A stretch of 18,674 bases of DNA from Spongospora subterranea (GCA_900404475.1 OUQQ01000403.1:2481-21154), one strand, 5' to 3'; positions 1-9,120 are shown, counted from the stretch's first letter. The notes: generated by a model from the letters alone, not told the origin. Made by a program: numbers and translations.

Positions 1-399
1 CACTTGATCGTCAATGCTGAGGAGATTCCTTCGCCCTTGTAGACATGAAAGAGTGATGACCAATCTATTAGGTTCCCTTAATTGTATCAATTTAGCGACA
101 TTAGCCATCGCCTGAGCAGAACTTCCTAAACCGTGCTGATTATGACGTCAATAATGGAATTTTTATAACCAATATGTAAAATGTTGATTACCAAAATAGC
201 GATAGGTCTAGAACCAGTTACGCCTGATACAGACGATTGGGTTGTGATGTTAATCAAGCACACAAGTACGACCAAGATGACAATGGGAGGTTTGATGCAC
301 CCTGCGCAATTCTGATTGACGTCGTCAATCGAAGACTATCCAGTGACAAATCAAGTCTGACGCGCGATCTATACCTGATGCGATTGTGATGGTTTCCAT
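1..399 (-). CDS. Palmitoyl-protein thioesterase family protein, copy 1 (partial, 5' part)
   Basis: This is the start of a PPT-family alpha/beta hydrolase, a family that removes thioester-linked fatty acids from proteins in the lysosome. Exons are 399-375 (ATG at 399-397), 301-192 and 135-1; the gene leaves the window at base 1. Introns 302-374 and 136-191 are GT-AG. The phases close: a 25-nt first coding exon, a 110-nt second exon, then in-frame reading to the edge. The second exon encodes a hydrophobic signal or anchor segment (ILVVLVCLINI). The third exon opens on the oxyanion-loop motif HGLGSS and continues with VITLSCLQGRRNLLSIDDQV, matching copies 2 and 3. The catalytic Ser, Asp and His lie outside the window. 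The model rests on three-way comparison with the other copies, so the splice sites are well supported even without transcripts. Confidence 0.8.
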
Positions 400-1141
400 C
401 CATTTCTATTCCGGGGTAATTCCTCCGACGTTGGGGAAATACAGATTTGCGTTGAACATGAAGTATTCGCTAAGGTAGAATACCCAACAGATAATACGGC
501 GAATGGATTGCGTATTATTGTCGAGAGTAGGTCTGATTCAAAAGCCATCTCACGTCGTCTGATGTTGCAATGAACCGAAGCTGTGGCGGTTGTCGCAGGT
601 TGTCGCGCATCTCTTTGACCCGTTGACCACCGTTACAGAACCGTCCACAGCCGACCCGTGACAGGGAATACTTGAGGAGGGGACAGCCAGACACAGGAGG
701 AGATGGAAGGGTTTTGACCAAGACACCTCTACATCGGTGTGGATTGACCAGGGGATATGTCTCATACGGTTCTGAATACACCAAACTGGTGGGAGAACGA
801 ACCTTCATTCTCGTCAGCTAGTTTGCTGTGAACCGTAGGGAGTTTTCTGGCTTAATGCATGCTGTCGATTGATCCCAAACAGTCACGCCAATCAATCGAC
901 AATAAATCGAATCGTAGGGTCATTCAACATTGCATTCATTCACAAAACTCTCTCGTTTGAAATCGAACGTAAGCCTTGATGGCCGCTACAACTGATACAA
1001 TCAGCCGACCCCATGTTCTGGAACTCAAGGTGAGAGATATCGTTAGACACCACAACTTTCACATTTCCATCTACGCAAGGTATCGGTCCGTTCACGTTCC
1101 TGATCAGAGACGGTATTAGGTCCCTTTCAATAATCGTATTG
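400..1141. other. Upstream intergenic region of PPT copy 1
   Basis: No gene could be supported here. The sequence aligns loosely along its length with 5473-6209, the region upstream of PPT copy 2. Shared blocks include CTAATGCATGC-like sequence near 852 and 5953, and CACATTTCCA-type sequence near 1063 and 6138. It is therefore duplicated spacer between two tandem PPT genes, holding the promoter of copy 1 and the 3' flank of the remnant at 1142-1293. The open frames inside it are not conserved between the two duplicates. Confidence 0.6.
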
Positions 1142-1293
1142 CTTTATTCCTGCCGTGATTGATCCAGTTCAGTGGCCGAAAGCTATTGCAATATAATCGC
1201 CCGAGATCTTCAGTTCCATGGCGACAATCATGATCAAAGAGTACAAGGCGCCCATTGCATAGTAGATAGTCATATCCAAATGTTCTCTGATAA
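1142..1293 (-). pseudogene. PPT C-terminal remnant (truncated last exon)
   Basis: The minus strand encodes YDYLLCNGRLVLFDHDC followed by RHGTEDL, nearly identical to the C-terminal part of PPT copy 3, which includes the catalytic-His region (DHDCRHG). Compared with 6210-6382 it has lost about 25 bp downstream of RHGTEDL, which changes the reading frame. Its similarity ends near 1293, just inside the exon, so the rest of the gene, including the Ser and Asp motifs, is missing. It is best read as a dead gene end kept by the tandem duplication. Copia-like sequence begins soon after the breakpoint, so a transposon insertion or a deletion between repeats may have removed the body. Confidence 0.75.
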
Positions 1294-1429
1294 ACAGATT
1301 GAAACGGAGTTTGGAGTAAGATGTTATTTGGAAGAGCTAACGCATCGGAAATGGATCCGACAGGCCTCAAATTGCGGGACGATCGTGCTGCCTAGGCAGT
1401 TGCCCGACGAATCGCGTTCGCCTCCAGCT

Positions 1430-1960
1430 ATGATCTCCTGCCGACTCTCTATCCAACTGAGTCAGGCCGCAAATGCCACAGCGCCTAAGGGCTTGGTTAG
1501 TGTGTCAGCGGCCATGCCATGACGGCGACCATGGTCCAGTGTGATGACGCTCATCGCCGCAGAATGCAATCACATCAGAAAGTGTCTGTTTATTGGTTGG
1601 GACGTGGGCCGGCACAAGGCCCAGCATTGGGTGTTCGGGAAATACTCCCGTCGAACCAATCTGAGCCAACGGTCGTCTCTAGCAGTCACCCCCTCTTGAA
1701 CGCGACTCGTTGCGCAGCAGAGTTGAGGCACTCAGGCGGGCGAACGCCAGGAGATTTGTCACGTCGGCGACGCTTGAGACAGTGCTCCAGCTCCTGCTTC
1801 AAACAGCTCCCGTTGTTTGGATGCGGAACCTCATTGGAGCTGCCCAACAAGGTCCAACGCCCATTCGAGGACAATCAGGGCGCTTGTCCGCTGTCATCAG
1901 GTGGGCGTCAACATATTGACGCGTGATATCACTACGAGCGGGAACTGTTTGGAGCAGGCG
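1430..1960 (+). mobile_element. Decayed Ty1/copia-type RNase H remnant
   Basis: On the plus strand, in changing frames, pieces resemble the end of copia pol. There is QPTV-like SEPTVVSSS (near 1660-1685), VWMRNLIGAAQQGPTPI (near 1811-1865) and EDNQGA (near 1867-1884), then RQHIDA, a stop codon and YHYERELFGAG (near 1903-1955). Copia RNase H normally reads WLRNLL, EDNQGA, KHIDVRYHFIRE in this order. The order and spacing agree, but the frame changes at least twice and a stop replaces a codon after HID. No LTR, integrase or target-site duplication was recognised. Confidence is moderate because the recognition rests on motifs and not on a full-length alignment. Confidence 0.5.
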
Positions 1961-2159
1961 TCATCAGGCTGGAGCAATGTCGCAGCCACGACTTGGGGTG
2001 TTGACGGTCAATGAACTTCATTTCCTCCAATTTCTCACCCGATTTATCATCGTAAAGAGTTCAAATCCTTTAGCACCTTTGGAATGGCAATCCCTGACAA
2101 GGATGGACTACCAGTTCACAAACTCCATCGCCTTGGCTCTGTAAATGCATAAATTTGAC

Positions 2160-2720
2160 TTGTCTCAAAATTTTGAACGGGTTGTCCATCTTTGTTAGGG
2201 GTTGTCGTGCCAAAAGGGGCCTGGTGCGTCCATTGCAACTTGCCGTCGTCCCATTGCTGTCCGAAATTGATTCCCATCGTTGCCGATATCCTTCGCAACT
2301 CTACCCAGCGTGATGAGTGCACGACTGACGAAAATGTCTTGAGAGTTGCAGAGTACCCGAATGACGAACTGACTCTCTAATCAATCAAATCTTATCCATC
2401 ATTGAAAAGCTCTGGAAATATCTGGGTGATATCATTCTTGTCAAAGGCCAACCAGACAATTACGTTCTCTTGCAGTTTCGCGAGCGTTTGATCCGTTCAG
2501 GCAGGTTCCCCTTCTGCCTCAATCCTTACTCACATGACCAACTCCCATCTGCCCTGGAATGTTGCCTTCTTACAGGTCAACGCCGATCAGATCACCCTAC
2601 AAGTCGTTCATGAATCCGCCTGCCATTGAGCTCATTTCAGAAAACAGCGAGTTCTATCAGCACATTTCTCGGTGCAACAATCTCTCCGATGAACGTATGT
2701 ACCTTGGGGCGCCCGCCTGG
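2160..2720 (+). pseudogene. Unrecognised coding-like sequence, frame-broken
   Basis: I do not recognise this sequence, but it reads like former protein. One frame ends in DECTTDENVLRVAEYPNDELTL before a stop at about 2380. The overlapping frame then continues as IIEKLWKYLGDIILVKGQP, followed by VLLQFRERLIRSGRFPF and LPSALECCLLTG (about 2375-2575). Another frame continues with NPPAIELISENSEF and SRCNNLSDE before a GTATGT at 2696. The mix of hydrophobic and charged residues, and the hand-over from frame to frame at short overlaps, suggest either a gene with short introns or a pseudogene with indels. The position between the copia remnant and a PPT fragment favours a relic. No start codon or complete splice model could be supported. 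Confidence 0.35.
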
Positions 2721-3394
2721 AACCTTGCCAAGCAATCATAACAGCAACAGCGTATCAGAGCCAGCCAATTCTGTTTTCGAACAGCGATATGTTGATCAGT
2801 TTATATTTGTTGGAAGTCCGTCAGTTCAGTTCCGTTTTTCCTCCATTGTATCGGGGTGGGGGACCGAAATCATTTCTTTCTTTGTTTGGAAAAATGTGAT
2901 CCGATCTATATAGTTACGCGACTTTGAGGGACGATCAACTCCCGATGGTTCGTCGCGCTGGTAAATATCGGTACAATAACTGAATCTCTACTGATGAATA
3001 CCGAGATCTCCTAAACGATCCGGCTGTTCAACATGGGGTTCACACATTTTTGTCTCAATTTTCACAACTACAGCAACCAATTGGTTGACTGAAAATCCTG
3101 ATGTTCTCTCTCGAATACACATCGATATTGGTTTCCCCGTTCCAAAACGTTTTCATAAATTTTCGCAACACAATGCTCATAATTATCGTTATAATTTTTG
3201 CGTTGTCATCATGGATCTCGGGCCTCCAAACTGCCAGGCCATTCAAACTGTAATTCAGAATGAATATTTGCGATTATTCCCTTGGCGGATCTTCCCTCGC
3301 TCCCGAACATGAGCTCGTTTCCCGCTGTCAACCAGCTTTTCAACAAATAGAGTTGAGGTTGCCACTTTCTCTTCAGATTAATTGTATATCGCCG
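2721..3394. other. Stretch with no supportable gene
   Basis: AT-rich sequence with short open frames on both strands, none with a recognisable motif, a convincing start or a splice partner. The minus frame at 3055-3246 and the plus frame at 3085-3312 overlap each other, and neither is supported by similarity to anything else in the window. Confidence 0.4.
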
Positions 3395-3720
3395 GGCCAT
3401 TGCCATCGTCAGGTAAATCGGTGGCGTCCGACTTCGTTGCCATCAAGAATACGATAGCGAACCTGGTTTGACGCTCCTTCAGATACGGCGTGCTGTCAAC
3501 GAACCATGATCAAATCTATTTGTGAAAGGAACAATCACGGCACTGAAATTCCCCAGGGGCATCGTGAACATGTGTCTCGTCCATTGCGTCACAATTGTCT
3601 GTTAACAATTTCCACGAATCCATGAGCAGATGTGTCAAAAGCGGGCCGACAAAGGACATATGATATTTCGAACTGCCTTGGGATCATTTAATTTATTGGG
3701 GTCCAGTTCCGGTGCTACAC
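3395..3720 (-). repeat. Degenerate duplicate of the PPT copy 2 stop region and 3' flank
   Basis: This block aligns with about 4015-4400. Shared pieces are GCCATCGTCAGGTAA (3401 and 4021), GGCGTCCGACTTC (3423 and 4042), GGCATCGTGAA with the CTCGTCCATTG that follows, and TTGGGGTCCAGTTCCGGTGCT (about 3697 and 4379). The last piece is the stop-proximal coding sequence of PPT copy 2, so a few bases of a fifth PPT gene survive at about 3690-3720. Similarity ends just after that, so only the gene end and its 3' flank were kept. Several indels break any shared open frame. Confidence 0.65.
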
Positions 3721-3788
3721 CTACATGGCGCTATGCAGTGTACGAAAAAGTTAGGGCGATATCTCATTGGCACCAGGAGATAGAGAGA

Positions 3789-4106
3789 TCATTTATGGTT
3801 TGGCCATGGTGGGAAAGGCGGCGGCCCATGGCATAATGCCAAAAGGCTGTTTGTGATCAGGAACGCCGCTGGTAGATTCCCGGGGGCATTACGGGTACTG
3901 ATGGGGATCCCTTTTTCTGATAAATTCGTCTTGATGTCGTTGAATGTGAATCCCCCTCGATTGTCTGCTGGTAAGTGTTGGCCATTTTGTTGACGGTTTG
4001 TCCCTCGGAAGTAGTTGATTGCCATCGTCAGGTAATTCTCGGCGTCCGACTTCTTCGCCATGAAGAATACTACTGTAAAACCGCTATGGTAAGCGATGTC
4101 TGGCAT
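3789..4106 (-). CDS. Hypothetical ORF in the 3' flank of PPT copy 2
   Basis: A 105-codon open frame with no family I recognise. It contains FTVVFFMAKKSDAENYLTMA, then a polar middle (GGFTFNDIKTNLSEKG) and a hydrophobic stretch near PAAFLITNSLLAL. The segment around AKKSDAEN has a diverged counterpart on the minus strand near 3400-3450 (FAIVFLMATKSDAT), where the frame is broken. Just upstream (about 4285-4150) another frame gives TTCFTMPLGILIAVTP, so it might be one exon of a longer spliced gene. It could equally be transcribed 3' flank of PPT copy 2. Treat it as uncertain. Confidence 0.3.
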   Translation of the reverse strand: MPDIAYHSGFTVVFFMAKKSDAENYLTMAINYFRGTNRQQNGQHLPADNRGGFTFNDIKTNLSEKGIPISTRNAPGNLPAAFLITNSLLALCHGPPPFPPWPNHK

Positions 4107-4371
4107 GAAGTAGCCAGATCAATGAATACTTTCAACCTCTATCGGCCAAAAACATCGATATTTGTGGTCATTTAACTTTCGCGCCATTGCTTCTCCTTCG
4201 AATAGGGCTTGCTCTTCAGCACAAGGGGTGACGGCGATCAAAATTCCCAGAGGCATCGTGAAACACGTAGTCTCGTCCATTGCCACATAAGTACCTGTTA
4301 ATTGTATGAACTCATTTCAAACAAAGGTGTTAAAAGCAGGCCGACAATGACATATGTTATTTCTAGGAAAT

Positions 4372-5472
4372 TTATTGATTGGGGTCCAGTTCCGGTGCTG
4401 AAATATATTGCAGGACGAGGTCCCATTTACTATTTGCATTAAAGATGGCATCTTTAATCCCATGACCACAATCATGGTCGAGGAATATCAGGTGCGTCGT
4501 GTCCAGATGGCGATAATACGATCTCAAATATCCAGTCTTTGAAAGATGGGCACTTGTACCAGGGATGACCACCCTATCGTGATTAGCTCTAACTAGCACC
4601 ATCAGCTTGGTCTGCTCGATATGACTGCCCTTTGAGTTCAAAGGAGCGTTTAAAACTCTCATGAAGTTTGAACCCTGGTCCAGATCTCTAACAACCGGAA
4701 GTGTCTTTGACATTCTCTTCATCGAGACCTGAACCAGTTTCTCAAACTTTCCCAGTCGGGATTTCCTCTCAGCCCCTGTTATTTCCTGAACAGCCAAAGA
4801 GGTGAAATCGATTCTGGATATATCCACTCCCATATGTGGACTATGAATACTGATAAATCGATGGATATGAGGGCTGTTCTATAAAGGACTAATGAGAACT
4901 TCTCGAAGATTAACTGGATGAAGCAGTTCTTACATATTTGTGAATATACGCTCTTCCAATGACACCTCCCAACGAATGACCTACGAAATCAAATCCCTGT
5001 CCTGTTTTAAACACTTCAACCGAATTGAGATGGCGCCAGAGAATGTCCACTTGTTGGTCAATGCCGAGGAGGTTATTTCGCCCTTGTAGACATGAAAGAG
5101 TGATGACTAATCGATCAGGTTCCCTTAATTGTATTAATTCAAAGACATGTGCCATCGCCGCAGCAGAACTGCCTAAACCGTGCTGATTATGGCGTCAATG
5201 ATGGAATTATTGGGACCATAATGTGAATGTTTACCAATATAACGATAGGTCTAGAACCGGTTGCGCCTGATACAGAAGATTGGGTTGTGATGTTAATCAA
5301 GCACACAACTACGACCAATAATACAAAGGGCGTTCTATTGCCGACTGCCCTAACATTGTGCTGATGGACATCTGTAATTGAGCTCTATCCAGTGACAACA
5401 CCAAGTCTGAGGCACTATCACAAGAACACATTGCGCTCAGTCCTTACCTGCTCCGATGGTGATAACTTCCAT
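4372..5472 (-). CDS. Palmitoyl-protein thioesterase family protein, copy 2
   Basis: A complete PPT-family hydrolase of about 296 residues, close to the usual 280-310. Exons are 5472-5448, 5344-5235, 5182-4934 and 4878-4372. Introns 5345-5447, 5183-5234 and 4879-4933 are all GT-AG and the phases close. Residues about 14-28 form a hydrophobic signal or anchor segment. The oxyanion loop HGLGSS starts at about residue 46. The nucleophile is Ser115 in VGHSLGG. RFISIHSPHMG follows across the third splice junction, as in PPT2-type enzymes. The probable Asp is near 229 in ANHDRVVIP and the probable His near 267 in DCGHG. The expected role is cleaving thioester-linked acyl groups in the lysosome or vacuole. 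Neighbouring tandem copies share the exon plan, and all catalytic positions look intact. Confidence 0.87.
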
Positions 5473-6382
5473 CTCTGTGTATTCCGTTCCGTGGACAAAG
5501 ACGAAGAGAGATGTTGAGAACTTTCACGAGACCAACAGGTTTTCGTTGAACCCGTTGTATGTGAGCCTGCAGCATTTCCAGCAGAAATTACGGCGAACGA
5601 ATTGGATAGAATTGTAGGTGGAATTAATTTCAGAGCCATATTACGATGTTGGGTGCCACACCTGGTTCTGCAATGCCGAGGATACCGTCGCGGTCGTCAC
5701 TCGTCCGCATTTCGCAGAAACGTAGAAAGCCGACCCAGCGACTGTGGAGAACGACCGCGACTGTACCTGGGGGAATACCCAGGAGCCGACTCGTGTCAGG
5801 GAATGCTCCAGGAATAGAATGCTGGGCCCTACCAGTAATATTAATAGCACCAGGTCGTATATATTGTCGGGACAACAGAATCGGTGCTGATTACCGTGAG
5901 GACATGATATCGATTACGATTGTAAATCTCACCAAACTGAAGATTTCGTGGTCTAATGCATGCAGTTCGATTGGTTTCAAACAGCCAGTCCATTTGGTCG
6001 ACAATGAATCATAGTGTCATTTCAACTTTGCAATCGTTCGAAACCCTCTTACCATCGACTGACACAATCATCCGATGCCATGTTTTGGGAGGTAGAAAAC
6101 TCAATGTTGATGGAAGTCGTCAAACACCAAAATTTTCACATTTCCAGGAACCTAAGCTATTGGTCCTTTATTAATCAAAGACGGTAGTTCCCGTTCAATA
6201 ATCATATGCCTTTATTCCTGCCGTGATTGATCCAGTTCAGTGGCCGAAAGATATTGCAATATAACCGCCCATTTGCTGTGTGGACAAGTAATAAGATCTT
6301 CAGTTCCATGACGACAATCATGATCAATAAAAACAAGGCGCCCATTGCAAAGAAGATAATTATACCCAGGTGTCCTCAAGAT
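5048..6382. repeat. Segmental duplicate B of the PPT block (partner 1-1293)
   Basis: This is the counterpart of the block at the left end of the window. It covers the 5' half of PPT copy 2, the spacer upstream of it and the C-terminal end of PPT copy 3. Here both genes are intact, so this block probably represents the ancestral arrangement and 1-1293 a duplicate that has since lost one gene body. Confidence 0.8.
5473..6211. other. Intergenic region between PPT copies 2 and 3
   Basis: About 740 bp between the start of copy 2 and the stop of copy 3, both on the minus strand. It must hold the 3' end of copy 3 and the promoter of copy 2. Open frames on both strands (for example 5646-6014 plus and 5630-5875 minus) overlap each other and are not preserved in the duplicate at 400-1141, so they are not called as genes. 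Confidence 0.55.
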
Positions 6383-7318
6383 ATCGTCATCAGCCGTTCT
6401 TCCAGGTCTTGACACATGAAAACGTCCTAGATGGGAGCTCTCACAAGGGATGACTATGTCGTCTTGATTAGCTTTAACTAACACCACCAGATCGGTCTGC
6501 TTGATATTACTGCACTCTGAAGGAGATGGGTTGTTCAGCCCGATCATGAAATCTGACCGCTCACGTAGATCTCTGAAAACAGGTATTGTCATTGAAGCTT
6601 TTTCGAACAAGACCAGAACCAAGCTCATGAGCATATGAAGATCATGTCTACTCTGGATCAATGATCGGATTTTGTCACACTGCGTTGGGTCTTTGACAAT
6701 AAAGGATATCAACATTCTGTCCAATTGAAAGGTGCTCACGCCCATTTGTGGACTATGAATACTGATAAATCGATGGATACGAGGGCTGTTCTACAGGACT
6801 AAATCAGCTAAATGTGATGCTTTGCCGGTTATCTTACATATTTCTGCATGTACGCTCTCCCAATCAGTCCTCCTAAAGAATGACCCAGAAAATCAAGTCC
6901 CTGCCCTGTATTGAACGTGTCTGTTGCCATCAGATTTCGATGTAATATCTCCACTTGCTCGTCAATGCTGAGGAAATTGTTATTCCCTTGCAGGCACGTC
7001 AAATTGATGACTACTCTGTCAGGGTTTTGTACTTGAATTGAATGAGCTATGTGTGCCATTGATTCAGCAGAAAGTCCTAAACCATGCTGAATTCGGGGTC
7101 AATCTTAGCAAATATTGCAACACGACGTGACCTGGCATACCAAAACAGCGATAGGTCTAGGAAAAGGTCTATCTCCAGGCGTTTGAAACCCGTCTTTAAC
7201 CAAACAGCATAGTATTACCACCAGGACCAGAAGGCGTCGTTTAAGGTTCCCTGCCCTGATATTGTGATGGCTTTTTTTATTCGCCGGCTATATAATGACG
7301 AAAGTGAGCCTTAGCCAT
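6212..7318 (-). CDS. Palmitoyl-protein thioesterase family protein, copy 3
   Basis: A third PPT gene, modelled at about 318 residues. Exons are 7318-7300, 7250-7141, 7086-6838 and 6790-6212. Introns 7251-7299, 7087-7140 and 6791-6837 are GT-AG. The second and third exons are 110 and 249 nt, exactly as in copy 2. Visible features are a hydrophobic segment (LLVLVVILCC), HGLGLS, Ser113 in LGHSLGG, FISIHSPQMG, a probable Asp in NQDDIVIP and a probable His in DHDCRHG. The last exon is 24 codons longer than in copy 2. The first exon is the weak point. It does not resemble those of copies 1 and 2, and its donor (GTCATT) is poor, so the true start may differ or the promoter end may have been replaced. 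The core enzyme appears functional. Confidence 0.82.
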
Positions 7319-7599
7319 GATGACAATGAACACACTCTGCCAGATCTTACAAGACGCGTAAGCTGGCGAAAAACGCGATTGGACCGCAGAGAGGGACGAG
7401 TCAGAGTCGGTTCACGTGACACTGAGGAGAGGTGACAGTGAGCTATCGTCTTAGGACACGTAAATTGACTGTTGACGGGAAACGTTGACAGTACTTCCAA
7501 CGGATTGGACCCGATTGCAGAGAGTATCGTGAGGGACATGATCAATTAGACAATGATCGGCCCATCCCCTCCACCGCGCGAGATCTCTGGTCATTCGCA

Positions 7600-7843
7600 C
7601 ACTGGGGTACATATTGGGCTGGCAACCACGGAGTTGCATTATGTCATTTTGCGAGAAGGTAACCTGGTTATCTTGCTTCAGCGTCAGACTGATCAAGCTA
7701 AGCGGCTGGAGAACGGTTGGCAAATGCCCGCCTGGACTGCAGTCCTTCAAGATTTCAATATTGAGTTCCAAGTCCATTACACAGCAGATATGCTGAAGTC
7801 ACGCCTATATCTGGTAAACGCTGTCGTTTCAACCCAATTGTAG
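7600..7843 (+). mobile_element. Possible Ty3/gypsy RNase H fragment
   Basis: An open frame from 7553 ends at 7843. Its second half (RQTDQAKRLENGWQMPAWT, then AVLQDFNIEFQVHYTADML) resembles the end of gypsy-type RNase H. In that family the pattern is RQARWLE, LQDFDFEI.Y..G, V.ADALSR. The match is in order but lacks the terminal ADALSR. No other pol domain or LTR is visible. It may be a decayed fragment; the alternative is chance similarity in a hypothetical ORF. Confidence 0.35.
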
Positions 7844-8143
7844 TAATATCCATGGGGACCGTGCAGTTGAGGGACTTCAAAGATTTCAAGTCTCTGAAGG
7901 AAAATTCCGGTTTCGGCTGGGACGACTTGCTTTAAACCCCAGCGGCCCCAAACTCCGTATGAGACGATTGCATTGTGGTAAATAATTATTATTTACAGTG
8001 ATGGTCAATTAATACGACGATTAGAAAAACAAAAACCTCAAACGTTTAAGGGGCAAGCCTTTTCCTCTCTTTGAACCCTTGTACACGTTGTTTGCAGGAG
8101 TAATCGCAACCGGCGATCTTGCGCCACCAGTTCCAGGAACCCA
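7844..8143. other. Stretch with no supportable gene
   Basis: Non-coding as far as can be seen. AT-rich at 7976-8045. A GTTTGCAG at 8090-8097 could be a splice acceptor for the acidic ORF that follows, but no matching upstream exon was found. Confidence 0.35.
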
Positions 8144-8715
8144 TTGTTCCCAATCGAGGCCGGATATGCCTCGGATTCTCCTTCATTTTCAAGCCACAGT
8201 GATGATGATGATCGGCAAAATCATAATGAATCTGATGGATCCATAGCGCCACCGCGACCACACAAAAAACAGAAATCTAGACATTTAGCGGGAGGCAGAC
8301 CGTGTTGTCTGGGTCAGATACTACGCCAGGTCGTACTCGAGGACCTGAAATGGTTCTTGCTAATGTCGTTCAAGATCTTGTACATTGTCTTAAAATTCCT
8401 GCCGCCACACGATCGGCGGGTCATATTCCTGATGGGCCGGAAGGAGCTGTCTCAACAGCAATAAAGTTGCTGGTGCAAGAATACTCCAATACGTTCGACG
8501 AAGAGGACATGGCCATTGGGGCTGATGCCCTTTCCGCACCCTTCTCTCAGTGTGTTCTTTTGACCTCAAATTCGTTTACGTTCTTGCTGGCCGGGAAAGT
8601 TCTGCCTCAAACGGAGGCGTCTTCACTGATGCGATCAATAACAAGGGGTTCAAAATTCCTGCAGGAAAATACTATCTTGGAAATGCGGGGTATGGTTGTA
8701 AATCAACTCTGGTAA
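8144..8715 (+). pseudogene. Unrecognised ORFs preceding the Harbinger fragment
   Basis: Two overlapping plus frames. The first (8144-8464) starts with a Ser/Asp-rich acidic tract (SHSDDDD) followed by a basic patch (PRPHKKQKSRH). The second (8302-8715) has MVLANVVQDLVHCLKIPAA and IKLLVQEYSNTFDEEDMAIG. Neither is recognised. Together they could be a frame-broken reading of one transposon or host protein. The basic-acidic layout would suit a nuclear protein, such as the DNA-binding partner that Harbinger elements often carry, but no Myb/SANT helices are clear. Confidence 0.3.
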
Positions 8716-8822
8716 TCCCATATCGTGGAGTACGCTATCATTTACGTGAATGGGATATCTACAATAACCCTAGCACCGTCGGAAACCGCTGCTACGATCG
8801 AAGAACCCCTGCAGCTGTGTAG
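8523..8822 (+). mobile_element. PIF/Harbinger transposase fragment (DDE_Tnp_4-type)
   Basis: The frame reads CSFDLKFVYVLAGRESSASN, then FKIPAGKYYLGNAGYG, then IPYRGVRYHLREW. These are hallmark blocks of Harbinger DDE nucleases, usually FDL.F.YVLAGWEGSA.D, GKYYL.DAGY and PYRGVRYHL.EW. The Asp expected in the SA.D block is Asn here (ASN), and the Asp of YLxDAGY is also Asn (YLGNAGYG). Both are acidic positions within conserved transposase motifs, so this copy is probably inactive. Sequence before the first block and the expected ERxFGxLK region after LREW are missing. The fragment ends in a stop at 8820-8822. Confidence 0.8.
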
Positions 8823-9120
8823 CCTTGCTCAGCCGGCGTCGACATTGATGTCGGACGGGGATGTCCATCCCTGCGGCCGAGACTGCCCTAGGCCTACCGT
8901 ACTATGGTTGTCGTTGAAATGACCACAAAATCACACAAAACTGCCTCTGCGAGGGTGGGAGAGACCTCATCATTCCCCAAGCGCAGGTTTTGAGGCAAGA
9001 ACAGAGATTATAGGAGTGGAGTTTCTAACCAATCTTCAACACTCCAAAATCGGCAAATCTTGATCGGATAGGACCTATGGCGCAACAAAACGCCAGGATT
9101 TTGCCGATTGGCTTGGCGTT
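8823..9120. repeat. Non-coding stretch with an inverted repeat (arms 9048-9057 and 9100-9109)
   Basis: AATCGGCAAA (9048-9057) and TTTGCCGATT (9100-9109) are exact inverted repeats separated by 42 bp, and similarity continues imperfectly on both sides. It could be the end of a small inverted-repeat element or a cruciform-forming spacer. No gene is supported in the rest of this stretch. Confidence 0.4.

Larger units (their letters stand above)
1..1293. repeat. Segmental duplicate A of the PPT block (partner about 5048-6382)
   Basis: Base 1 (cacttg...gtcaatgc) corresponds to about 5048, and base 1142 (ctttattcctgccg) corresponds to 6210. Similarity stops abruptly near 1293, equivalent to about 6382. 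The block contains the 5' half of one PPT gene, its upstream spacer and the last exon of the next PPT gene. The same junction of two neighbouring genes is therefore present twice. Divergence is visible in spacers and introns, so this is not a recent assembly artefact. Confidence 0.8.

Noticed and set aside
515..808. Minus-strand ORF upstream of PPT copy 1
   Set aside because: The frame is not preserved in the duplicated counterpart upstream of copy 2, and it has no recognisable domain.
1519..1926. A complete 135-residue protein at 1519-1926
   Set aside because: Only pieces of it resemble copia RNase H and the matching pieces lie in different frames, so it is treated as a decayed element and not an intact gene.
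7210..7218. TAGTATTAC, identical to a classic CRESS origin nonanucleotide
   Set aside because: It lies inside the signal-segment coding exon of PPT copy 3, far from Rep, with no flanking hairpin. A 9-mer match by chance is plausible in 18.7 kb on two strands.
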